From assembly GCA_013153105.1 (NCBI GenBank), contig JAADFC010000098.1, positions 1-5,869 of the forward strand: a stretch of 5,869 bases of DNA. Direction: 5' to 3'. The stretch is from Thermoproteota archaeon. GTDB lineage: Archaea; Thermoproteota; Thermoprotei_A; Sulfolobales; Pyrodictiaceae. Made by a program: the position numbers and the translations under genes. A model generated the notes under the pieces. The model had not been told where the DNA came from. It saw nothing but the letters and a program-made list of their open reading frames with translations, and ran no database searches. Shown here in pieces: positions 1 to 5,869 of the stretch. The number at the start of each line of letters is the position of its first letter. The first letter of the stretch is position 1.

Positions 1-1
1 C

Positions 2-3000
2 GCCGCCGCCGGGATTGAGGTGGAGCAGCGCGAGCCCGTGGCCAGGATAATCGTGATAGCCGTCGGCAAGGCTGTGGAGAGCCTCGGCGAGACCCCCGGC
101 TTCGTGGTGACCGGCGTCTACCCCGCCGGCCGCTACCACATAGTGACCGGCCTCGCCACCAGGGAGGGCCTCGAGCGGCTCGCCGAGACCCCCGGCGTGG
201 CCGCCATCTACCCCGACACGGGCCTAGACTTCTTCGCCCAGCAGCCGCCGACGCTGGAGCTGCAGCAGCTTAGGAGGAGCTTCCTCCTAGGCGCCGAGCC
301 CGCGGCCGCCGCCCCCGCCGTGGAGCCCGCCATAGCGCCCGGCGCCGGGCTCCCGGCGCACTACACTGTCAACCTCACCAGGGCCGTCGACGTCTGGACA
401 GAGTTCGGCGAGACGGGGAGCCTCGCCAGGATAGCCATCATAGACACCGGCGTCGACTACGCCAGCCCAGGCCTGGGCATGGACGCGCTGGCCTACGACG
501 ACAACTACCTCTGGGCGGGCTGGTACGGGCTCCCCGACCGCGCGCCCCTGATACTAGACGATAGCCTCGGCATAGTGCTCACCCCTGTCGCCGCCGAGCC
601 GGTGAACAACACAACTATATACGTGAACGTGAGCAAGCTCCACTACTTCCTCCCACTGTTCGACCTGATACTCAAGGCCAACTGGACATTCACAATGGTC
701 TATTCACCCTACACGGGCACACTACTACTATGGCATACATGGCAGGTACCCCAATACTGGAAAGTACCAGAGTATGTGAACCTGAGTATGGCTCCAAAGT
801 TCGGCCTGGTTTACAGGACCCTCTATGTGCTAGGATACTATGTTATAGGTTTTGCGGCGCCCGCGCTAATAGTCGATACAATCCATGATAACGACAGCTA
901 CTATGACAGTATAATAGTCGACTTTAGCACAGCCTATTACCATCTCTACCCGGCTCTACAGGCGCTCAGAGTCAACGCACCTGCGCCGAACGAAACTATC
1001 TACAATATAACCGATCCCGACTACAGTTTCGCTGACGAAATTCCCATCAACTTCACAAATCCGATAGCTGCGGTTGACCTCGATGGAGATGGCTACTATG
1101 ACTTCAGCATAGGCACCCTAGCAGGCTACCTCCACGATACGTATGCTATAGCACTGTTTGCGTACAATGGTATATTTGACAGGGTCTTCAACACCGTTAC
1201 TGAGGGTGTCCTGTCCGTCGGGCAGCTGCCGTTTGTTGTGTCGAAGTATGGCAACATCGAAATGTGGGGCTATGAGCCTATAGGTTACATATGGCCTTCG
1301 CTCGATGGCAGTCGTGGCAGCTTTGTTGTACTTAGCTACGACTTCCATAGCCATGGTACCTTCTGTGCGTCTACCGCCGCTGGCAGGCCGGTGCCTTGGT
1401 ATACTGGTATGGGTCTACAAGCTGTAACTGGGCAGGCGCCTTCCGCTAAGGTAGCTGCTGCACCCGCGCTATATGCGGGTGACGTGCTCGCTGCGCTATA
1501 CTTCTTCAGTGGTTATGTTGCAACGAACATCTACGGGCTCCGAGGCTATCTCAAGGCGGTAAACTCGACGCCTGCCTGGGTGAACTTCAGCGGCGTCCCC
1601 GCCATGTGGCGGCCGCTGAGGCTGCCGCCGGTCGACTTCACCAGCAACAGCTGGGGCGCCAGCGGCTGGGCGCTCTGGGGCTGGGCCAGCGGCCTCGACC
1701 CGATAAGCGTGGCCGTGGACTTCACCACCGCTAGCACCGGCATAACCCACTTCATAGCCGCGGGCAACGGCGGCCCCGGCTGGGGCACAGTCGCCGTCCC
1801 CGGCGCGGCGGCGTTCGCGGTGACTGTGGGTGCTGCGACCGAGTTCACCTACCGGCCGTTCTTCGGCTACCTGCCCGGCGGCAACAGGCTGGTGGTGAGC
1901 TGGAGCGACAGGGGCCCCGTAGAGACAGGTATAGCCAAGCCGGACATAGTGGCGATAGGCAGCTTCGCCTGGGCTGTCGGCAGGCCATGGGACGCCATGG
2001 GCTGGGGCGTGTTCAGCGGCGCCTACGCTGTCGACCTCTTCGGCGGCACCAGCCAGGCCACCCCGATGACCGCGGGCGTGGCGGCGCTAGTGGTGAGCGC
2101 GTTTAAGAGGGCGCTCAACGAGACCGGCCTATACAACATGACCGGCTGGGAGTTCCTGCCGCTGCACGGGCTCCTCAAGACCGTGCTCATGAACGCCGCC
2201 TACGACATGGGCTTCGACCCGTTCAGCCAGGGCGCCGGCTTCGTTGATGCCTACCGGGCGGTGGAGAAGGCCGTCAAGCTGGTCCGCTGGTACGCGGGCC
2301 TCGAGCAGGAGCCGCCCACGCTGGTGGCTAGCCTCAGCGTGGCCAGGTACATGGCCAGGGTGGCCGGCGTCAACTACCAGACTATGAGCTACAGCGCGCC
2401 TGTGCTCAAGGAACTGCCGCTCCTGGCGCTCGCCGAGCCCAAGCTGGTGGTCGCGGGCACCGCCGGCAGCGTGGGCTTCGGCACGATAACGGTGCTGGGC
2501 AAGGGCGAGTATGAGATACGCCCGGTGAGGCTAGCCAAGGTCTACGAGGCGCCGCTAACCAGGGCTAGGGGCGTCTACCTGCTTGAGCAGCCTGGCCTGC
2601 TGGAGGCGGGCGACGAGGAGGTGTACGTGAACCTCAGCGCTCTCGGCTATGCGGGCCTGGTCCCGGTGGCGCTGATAAACCCCAGCTGGTTCACGGGCTA
2701 TGACGTAGTGACAATAGACGCTGTCTACCCGCTGAAGTACTTCGACCCCGCGGCTAGGACGGGCAGCGGCGGCAGCGGCATGGGCATATACTCTAACGGC
2801 TTCGAGCTGTGGTACTGGATAGACCTGAACGGCGACGGGCAGATACAGCTGAACGAGACCGCGAGGATACAGTACGACCTGCGGGGCGCCAACTCGTTCC
2901 ACCTGCAGGTGGCGAAGCTCCGGGAGCAGCTGGCTGAGATAGAAAGGCTGGTCAAGCTCTACACCGGCGTGGACGTCGCCAACGCTAGGAAGATGCTCGT

Positions 3001-4222
3001 CCTAGTCTACCGCGTGTTGGGCAACTGGTGGAGCGGCGAGGGCAGCGTGGTGGCTCCGTTCAAGATAGTGGTGAGAGGCTACGAGTGGACCCCGTGGCCG
3101 GCCTCGTTCTGGGCTAGGAGGTACATGGTTGTCGACGGTACCGGCAGCATGACGCTGCTGTTCAAGCTGCCGCCGGCGCCCGGCGTGTACGAGGGCTACC
3201 TGCGCGTGAAGAGCCTCTCGACGGGCGAGGAGATACTGGTGCCGGTGACGCTGGTGGCTGCGGCCCAGATAAGGAGCCCGTTCCAGGTGGTGCAACTGCC
3301 CGGCGAGGACAGGTACATGAGGGTGCTGAGGGGCGAGGAGTTCTACTGGAACCCCAGCCTCCGCGGCGCTTTCGACTACACCTGGCGCTACGAGAGCGGC
3401 GACTGGCGCGTCATACCGGTGATAGTGAGGAGCACCAGCGTCAAGTTCCTCTACGTGGAGGTTGAGTGGCCCGCCGCGGACAAGGAGTATGCGAGCAACC
3501 TGGACGTGATGGTGTTCGGCCCCTACACCTACTACATGGTCGAGATGTATAGCGCCGCCTGGAGCGCGCCGCCGTACCCGGCGTACACGGTGAGGGTGAA
3601 CGGCCTCCAGCTGGGCGGCGAGCTGACTGTGAGCCATACCGTGTACTGGGACGACCCGGAGCCCGGCCTGTCGAGGATAATGGTGCCCGTCAGCGGCCCC
3701 GGCGTGTACTATGTGGTGGTGAGGAACATACAGTTCAGTGGCGAGGAGCTTGAGGAGCCGTACCGGCTGCGCGTGGTGCCGGTGAGCATGTACAGCTTCC
3801 CGGAGCCCGCGATAGCGTTGAAGTACAGGCCGACGTTCGCGAGGATGTTCCTGCGCGCGCCGGCGCTGCTGGACTGGGGCAAGGTGTGGGTGGAACCGTT
3901 CAACGAGACCCTGATGCCCACCGGGACTGTGGCTAATTGCTGTGGCTACACTGCGACCATGGTCTACTACCCGGAGCAGAAGTTCAACGTGAGCGTGTGG
4001 AGCAGCAGCAGCCTCAGGGTGCCGCCGAGGCTGACGCTGGGCTTCGCTATGCTGAAGCTGGAGACGCTCGATAAGACCCTGCTGAGGGGCACCTACTTGC
4101 AGCCGGTGATGCTCAGCGTCGGCGTGCCGGAGTGGAGCGTCGGCTACATGTTCGGCGGCATCGTCGGCGTCTACTACTACCAGGACTGGCAGCCGGTGAT
4201 GCTCAGGATATTCCTCCGCTAA
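2..4222 (+). CDS. Secreted pyrolysin/STABLE-like S8 subtilisin-family serine protease (5' partial)
   Basis: Extracellular endopeptidase that should degrade proteins outside the cell or at the S-layer. Residues are numbered from the GTG at 20. Residues about 7-67 resemble an I9 inhibitor propeptide (ending GVAAIYPD), followed by an Ala/Pro linker to about 112. The catalytic residues are all present: Asp142 (IIDTGVD), His445 (HGTFCAS), oxyanion Asn583 (AAGNGGPG) and Ser678 (GGTSQATPMTAG). Asp-His spacing is 303 residues, against 32 in subtilisin BPN'. The C-terminal half is beta-rich: a GSGGSG linker (915-920), an EF-hand-like loop (935-946), a short amphipathic helix (960-981), an Fn3-like strand (GVYEGYLRV, 1055) and a PPC-like jelly roll (about 1100-1255). 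No transmembrane segment is seen at the C-terminus. There are about 18 N-glycosylation sequons and only three cysteines. The frame stays open from GTG 20 to the left edge, reading Ala-Ala-Ala-Gly-Ile-Glu, possibly the tail of a signal peptide, so the true start probably lies upstream. Length (at least 1400 aa) fits pyrolysin and STABLE. The family call is firm; the exact substrate is unknown. Confidence 0.95.
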   Translation, partial: AAAGIEVEQREPVARIIVIAVGKAVESLGETPGFVVTGVYPAGRYHIVTGLATREGLERLAETPGVAAIYPDTGLDFFAQQPPTLELQQLRRSFLLGAEPAAAAPAVEPAIAPGAGLPAHYTVNLTRAVDVWTEFGETGSLARIAIIDTGVDYASPGLGMDALAYDDNYLWAGWYGLPDRAPLILDDSLGIVLTPVAAEPVNNTTIYVNVSKLHYFLPLFDLILKANWTFTMVYSPYTGTLLLWHTWQVPQYWKVPEYVNLSMAPKFGLVYRTLYVLGYYVIGFAAPALIVDTIHDNDSYYDSIIVDFSTAYYHLYPALQALRVNAPAPNETIYNITDPDYSFADEIPINFTNPIAAVDLDGDGYYDFSIGTLAGYLHDTYAIALFAYNGIFDRVFNTVTEGVLSVGQLPFVVSKYGNIEMWGYEPIGYIWPSLDGSRGSFVVLSYDFHSHGTFCASTAAGRPVPWYTGMGLQAVTGQAPSAKVAAAPALYAGDVLAALYFFSGYVATNIYGLRGYLKAVNSTPAWVNFSGVPAMWRPLRLPPVDFTSNSWGASGWALWGWASGLDPISVAVDFTTASTGITHFIAAGNGGPGWGTVAVPGAAAFAVTVGAATEFTYRPFFGYLPGGNRLVVSWSDRGPVETGIAKPDIVAIGSFAWAVGRPWDAMGWGVFSGAYAVDLFGGTSQATPMTAGVAALVVSAFKRALNETGLYNMTGWEFLPLHGLLKTVLMNAAYDMGFDPFSQGAGFVDAYRAVEKAVKLVRWYAGLEQEPPTLVASLSVARYMARVAGVNYQTMSYSAPVLKELPLLALAEPKLVVAGTAGSVGFGTITVLGKGEYEIRPVRLAKVYEAPLTRARGVYLLEQPGLLEAGDEEVYVNLSALGYAGLVPVALINPSWFTGYDVVTIDAVYPLKYFDPAARTGSGGSGMGIYSNGFELWYWIDLNGDGQIQLNETARIQYDLRGANSFHLQVAKLREQLAEIERLVKLYTGVDVANARKMLVLVYRVLGNWWSGEGSVVAPFKIVVRGYEWTPWPASFWARRYMVVDGTGSMTLLFKLPPAPGVYEGYLRVKSLSTGEEILVPVTLVAAAQIRSPFQVVQLPGEDRYMRVLRGEEFYWNPSLRGAFDYTWRYESGDWRVIPVIVRSTSVKFLYVEVEWPAADKEYASNLDVMVFGPYTYYMVEMYSAAWSAPPYPAYTVRVNGLQLGGELTVSHTVYWDDPEPGLSRIMVPVSGPGVYYVVVRNIQFSGEELEEPYRLRVVPVSMYSFPEPAIALKYRPTFARMFLRAPALLDWGKVWVEPFNETLMPTGTVANCCGYTATMVYYPEQKFNVSVWSSSSLRVPPRLTLGFAMLKLETLDKTLLRGTYLQPVMLSVGVPEWSVGYMFGGIVGVYYYQDWQPVMLRIFLR
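600..1565 (+). other. Low-GC, codon-atypical block inside the protease gene
   Basis: Hand counts of 60-base rows give about 50% GC at 661-720, 42% at 721-780, 47% at 841-900, 42% at 1141-1200 and 52% at 1501-1560, against 88% at 301-360 and 72% at 1741-1800. Codons here often end in A or T (TAT, GTA, GGT, CTA), while both flanks strongly prefer C or G. The block encodes residues about 195-515: the insertion between the catalytic Asp and His, the His motif, and the segment just after it. The reading frame is intact throughout. The edges are gradual, so the limits are good to perhaps 50 bases. Recombination with a homologous gene is the inference; no repeats or insertion-sequence ends are visible at the borders. 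Confidence 0.8.
1076..1102 (+). other. Asp-rich calcium-binding loop in the protease insertion
   Basis: Encodes residues 353-361, DLDGDGYYD, in which alternating Asp residues (353, 355, 357, 361) form a DxDxDG-type loop like those of FG-GAP/VCBS and EF-hand-like repeats. It lies in the insertion between catalytic Asp142 and His445. Calcium loops commonly stabilise thermophilic subtilases, so a structural role is likely. Binding is inferred from the motif only. Confidence 0.6.
2822..2857 (+). other. EF-hand-like calcium loop in the protease C-terminal region
   Basis: Encodes residues 935-946, DLNGDGQIQLNE. The ligand positions of a canonical 12-residue EF-hand loop are all acceptable: D (1), N (3), D (5), Q (7), Q (9) and E (12), with Gly at 6 and Ile at 8. 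It sits just after the GSGGSG linker and before a Leu/Lys/Glu-rich amphipathic helix (960-981), so it may be a dockerin-like or single EF-hand calcium site stabilising the C-terminal modules. The last positions overlap an N-glycosylation sequon (N945-E-T). Confidence 0.65.
4099..4206 (+). repeat. 18-base direct repeat, copies 90 bases apart, at the protease 3' end
   Basis: The 18 bases gcagccggtgatgctcag occur at 4099-4116 and again at 4189-4206. Both copies are in the same frame and encode Gln-Pro-Val-Met-Leu followed by Ser or Arg, spaced exactly 30 codons apart. The sequence between them does not repeat. This may be a short internal duplication, or repeated beta-strand edges in the C-terminal module. 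Confidence 0.7.
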
Positions 4223-4268
4223 GCCCCGGCAAACCGGCGGGAGCGGCCCCCGAGCCCACGCTTTTTCC
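4223..4268 (+). terminator. Likely transcription terminator of the protease gene (T-run)
   Basis: About 40 bases after the TAA stop there is a run of five T (4262-4266) in otherwise GC-rich sequence, the usual signal for intrinsic termination in archaea. Just after the stop, ccggcaaaccgg (4226-4237) can form a short four-pair hairpin, but archaeal termination does not need one. The T-run is short, so termination may be partial. Confidence 0.5.
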
Positions 4269-4291
4269 GCCTCACCACACCCTCCTTGACG

Positions 4292-4310
4292 GGCCGGCTT
4301 CAGCCCGGCC
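4292..4310 (+). other. GC-rich hairpin in the intergenic gap
   Basis: ggccgg (4292-4297) and ccggcc (4305-4310) are perfect reverse complements separated by seven bases, giving a six-pair, all-GC stem. It lies between the T-run and the candidate promoter of the next gene. There is no T-run directly after it, so it is not a classic terminator. It could be a processing structure at the protease mRNA end, or chance in GC-rich DNA. The rest of 4269-4380 shows no gene, no C/D box sRNA motif and no tRNA. Confidence 0.35.
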
Positions 4311-4381
4311 TCCCTGGCGTGTCTCGCCTGTGCCGTGGGCTTCTTCTTGCGGTGTAGCGTGGGGGTGCTGTGTGGCCTAGC

Positions 4382-4389
4382 GTTATTAG
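4382..4389 (+). promoter_or_regulatory. Weak candidate TATA box for the acyl-CoA synthetase gene
   Basis: gttattag is the most A/T-rich stretch in the lower half of the gap. With the usual archaeal spacing of about 25 bases, transcription would start near 4410, leaving a leader of about 20 bases before the TTG at 4432. The match to the archaeal TATA consensus is poor and no clear purine-rich BRE is visible, so this is tentative. Confidence 0.25.
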
Positions 4390-4419
4390 TCGTGTAGGAC
4401 TCTCCCCGGGCTCACCAAG

Positions 4420-4434
4420 GGTGTGTGGCGGTTG
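4420..4434 (+). promoter_or_regulatory. Possible ribosome binding site and TTG start for the acyl-CoA synthetase
   Basis: GGTG (4420-4423) can pair with the anti-Shine-Dalgarno CACC of archaeal 16S rRNA and lies eight bases before TTG 4432. The competing in-frame GTG at 4471 has no comparable motif at proper distance, but fits family length better. GTG 4423 and GTG 4477 are also in frame and lack a site. The frame is closed upstream by TAG at 4387-4389. Confidence 0.4.
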
Positions 4435-5869
4435 AGCGCTGCCGACACTCGGCCCCCGGCGGGTTGGGGTGTGGAGGTGTTCTTCGAGCCCCGTGGCATA
4501 GCGGTGGTGGGCGCCTCGAGGACGCCGGGGAAGGTCGGGTATGTGATCACGTTGAACCTTAAGCGGAGCTTCCCTGGGCCGGTGTACCCGGTGAACCCGC
4601 GGGCTCGGGAGGTGCTTGGGCTCCCTGCTTATCCCAGCCTGTTGGATGTCCCGGACCCTGTTGACCTTGCTGTCGTCGCGGTTCCGGCTAGGGTTGTGCC
4701 GCGTGTTGCCGAGGAGGCTGGCCGGCGGGGGCTGCGGGGGCTCGTGGTTATCAGCGCTGGCTTCCGGGAGGTTGGCGGGGAGGGTGTTGAGCTTGAGAGG
4801 CGTCTCGTCGAGGTCGCGCGCCGTTATGGGTTGAGGGTTGTTGGGCCTAACTGTGTTGGGGTCTACTCGCCTCCCTCGGGGGTTAACACGACGTTCTTCG
4901 ACCCGAGGAGGCAGGGGTTCCCGGGGCCGGGGCCGGTGGCGTTTCTCAGCCAGAGCGGCGCGCTGGGGGCGGCGTTGCTGGACTGGGCGGCTGCGAGGGG
5001 TATCGGGGTTAGCAGGTTTGTGAGCCTGGGGAACAAGGCTGATGTGGACGAGGCTGACCTGCTCGCCTACCTTCGGGGCGATCCTTGGACCCGGGTGGTG
5101 GCGCTGTACATTGAGGGGCTGCAGCCGGGGGAGGGTGGCAGGTTCCGGGGGGCGTTGGAGGAGTTCACCCTGTACAAGCCTGTGGTCGCGCTGAAGGCTG
5201 GGAGGAGCGAGGCTGGGGCCAGGGCTGCTGCGAGCCATACGGGGAGCCTGGCGGGGAGCTACCGTGTCTACGAGGCGGTGTTCAGGCAGACGGGCGTGGT
5301 CCCCGCCTCTACCACGGAGGAGCTGTTCAGCGTCTCCCTCGGGCTGGCGCTTCAGCCGCCGATGAGGGGGAGGAGGGTCGGCATAGTAACCGTTGGTGGT
5401 GGGAGCGGGGTGCTGGCCAGCGACGAGCTTGTCGAGCTGGGGCTGGAGGTGCCCAGGCTGAGCGGGGAGACTCAGGCTAGGCTGCGGAGGGTGCTGCTCC
5501 CCATTGCGAGCCCCCGCAACCCCGTCGACGTTACGGGGAGCGCGGTGGACGAGCACCTGCTGGAGAGCGTGAGGATACTCTGGGAGAGCGGCGAGGTCGA
5601 CGCTATAATGGTTATACCCTACTTCAACGTGGCGGGGGTGACGGACGAGTTCCCCCGGAAGCTCGCCGGGCTCCTAGAGGAGCTGAGGAGGGGCAGCGAG
5701 ACGCCGCTCCCCGTCGTCGGCGTGGTGACCGGCGGCGGGTACTCGTGGAGGCTCGCCAGGGAGATGGAGAGCCTCGCCGGCGTCCCCGTATACCCGACGG
5801 AGACGCTTGCCGCCCGGGCGCTGGCGGCCCTCCACCGGTACGGCCGCTGGCTCGAGAAGCGCGGCGTGC
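4432..5869 (+). CDS. ADP-forming acetate/acyl-CoA ligase (acyl-CoA synthetase), alpha subunit or alpha domain (3' partial)
   Basis: Cytoplasmic enzyme that converts acyl-CoA, ADP and phosphate to acid, CoA and ATP; the alpha part binds CoA and carries the phosphohistidine. Residues are numbered from TTG 4432. Visible: a CoA-binding Rossmann motif VVGASRTPGKVG (25-36), GPNCVG (138-143), SQSGALG of the succinyl-CoA-ligase-like domain (173-179), SLGNKADVDEADLL (from 198), the acidic YIEG (Glu228, matching the essential alpha Glu of Pyrococcus ACD), the phosphohistidine loop AASHTGSLAG (His269), a GGGSGVLASD loop (322) and NPVDVTG (363). The alignment with archaeal ACD alpha subunits (about 460 aa) is co-linear from end to end. 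If the start is instead GTG 4471, the protein begins MEVFFEP and the phosphohistidine is residue 256, close to His257 of the Pyrococcus enzyme. There are 479 codons in the window without a stop; the last ones (LHRYGRWLEKRG) match the usual alpha C-terminus. Whether an ATP-grasp beta domain is fused or separate cannot be seen. Substrate (acetyl-, branched-chain or aryl-CoA) is undecided. Confidence 0.93.
   Translation, partial: MSAADTRPPAGWGVEVFFEPRGIAVVGASRTPGKVGYVITLNLKRSFPGPVYPVNPRAREVLGLPAYPSLLDVPDPVDLAVVAVPARVVPRVAEEAGRRGLRGLVVISAGFREVGGEGVELERRLVEVARRYGLRVVGPNCVGVYSPPSGVNTTFFDPRRQGFPGPGPVAFLSQSGALGAALLDWAAARGIGVSRFVSLGNKADVDEADLLAYLRGDPWTRVVALYIEGLQPGEGGRFRGALEEFTLYKPVVALKAGRSEAGARAAASHTGSLAGSYRVYEAVFRQTGVVPASTTEELFSVSLGLALQPPMRGRRVGIVTVGGGSGVLASDELVELGLEVPRLSGETQARLRRVLLPIASPRNPVDVTGSAVDEHLLESVRILWESGEVDAIMVIPYFNVAGVTDEFPRKLAGLLEELRRGSETPLPVVGVVTGGGYSWRLAREMESLAGVPVYPTETLAARALAALHRYGRWLEKRGV

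Noticed and set aside
20..22. GTG at 20 as the true start of the protease
   Set aside because: The frame is open to the left edge, the family needs a signal peptide before the propeptide, and none is present after position 20. The gene most likely starts outside the window.
600..1565. Low-GC block as an inserted mobile element or intein
   Set aside because: No terminal inverted repeats, target duplications, transposase or intein splice motifs are seen, and the block includes the catalytic His motif, so it is part of the protease proper.
3002..3637. 211-codon minus-strand open frame in the protease C-terminal half
   Set aside because: The composition is Ala/His/Arg-rich with no domain, opposite a well-supported protease reading frame. 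The smaller minus-strand frames in 1118-3921 fail for the same reason.
4132..4380. 82-codon plus-strand frame overlapping the protease end and the gap
   Set aside because: It overlaps the protease in another frame, is Arg/Pro-rich without family resemblance, and runs through the T-run terminator. The plus-strand frames at 4616-4834 and 4838-5023 are likewise inside the synthetase in the wrong frame.
4223..4431. Small RNA or riboswitch in the intergenic gap
   Set aside because: No C/D box pair, tRNA-like cloverleaf or known riboswitch core could be recognised; only short GC hairpins that are expected in such DNA.
4300..5556. 418-codon open frame on the minus strand across the acyl-CoA synthetase
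   Set aside because: Its product is Pro/Arg/His-rich with no recognisable domain, while the plus strand encodes a complete set of ACD alpha motifs. It is a shadow of GC-rich coding DNA.

Overview
The window looks like chromosomal DNA of a hyperthermophilic archaeon, most likely a GC-rich crenarchaeote of the Desulfurococcales type. Three things point that way: Ile is usually written ATA and Arg often AGG in otherwise GC-rich genes; the first gene is a giant pyrolysin/STABLE-like secreted subtilase; and the second is an ADP-forming acyl-CoA synthetase alpha subunit, an enzyme typical of peptide-fermenting archaea. The genus is not determined from sequence alone.

Layout. Positions 2-4222 (+) hold one very large S8 serine protease, open at the left edge of the window, so its start and signal peptide are probably missing. 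It has an I9-like propeptide, a subtilisin catalytic domain with all four active-site residues, a roughly 300-residue stretch between the catalytic Asp and His, and a long beta-rich C-terminal half with an EF-hand-like calcium loop and a PPC-like jelly-roll segment. Positions 4223-4431 are an intergenic stretch with a T-run terminator, a GC hairpin and a weak candidate promoter. From about 4432 to the right edge runs the alpha subunit (CoA-binding and phosphohistidine half) of an ADP-forming acetate/acyl-CoA ligase. It is cut by the window edge close to where stand-alone alpha subunits normally end.

How they fit together. The protease would digest proteins outside the cell. The acyl-CoA synthetase would make ATP from the acyl-CoAs that arise when amino acids are oxidised. 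This is a coherent peptidolytic theme, but the 209-base gap with a T-run suggests separate transcription units rather than one operon.

The most interesting signal is inside the protease gene. About 950 bases (roughly 600-1565), covering the Asp-His insertion and the His motif itself, have clearly lower GC and different codon choice from both sides, while the reading frame is uninterrupted. This looks like a mosaic gene. I see no CRISPR array, insertion sequence, tRNA or rRNA, and no evidence for a new multi-gene system.
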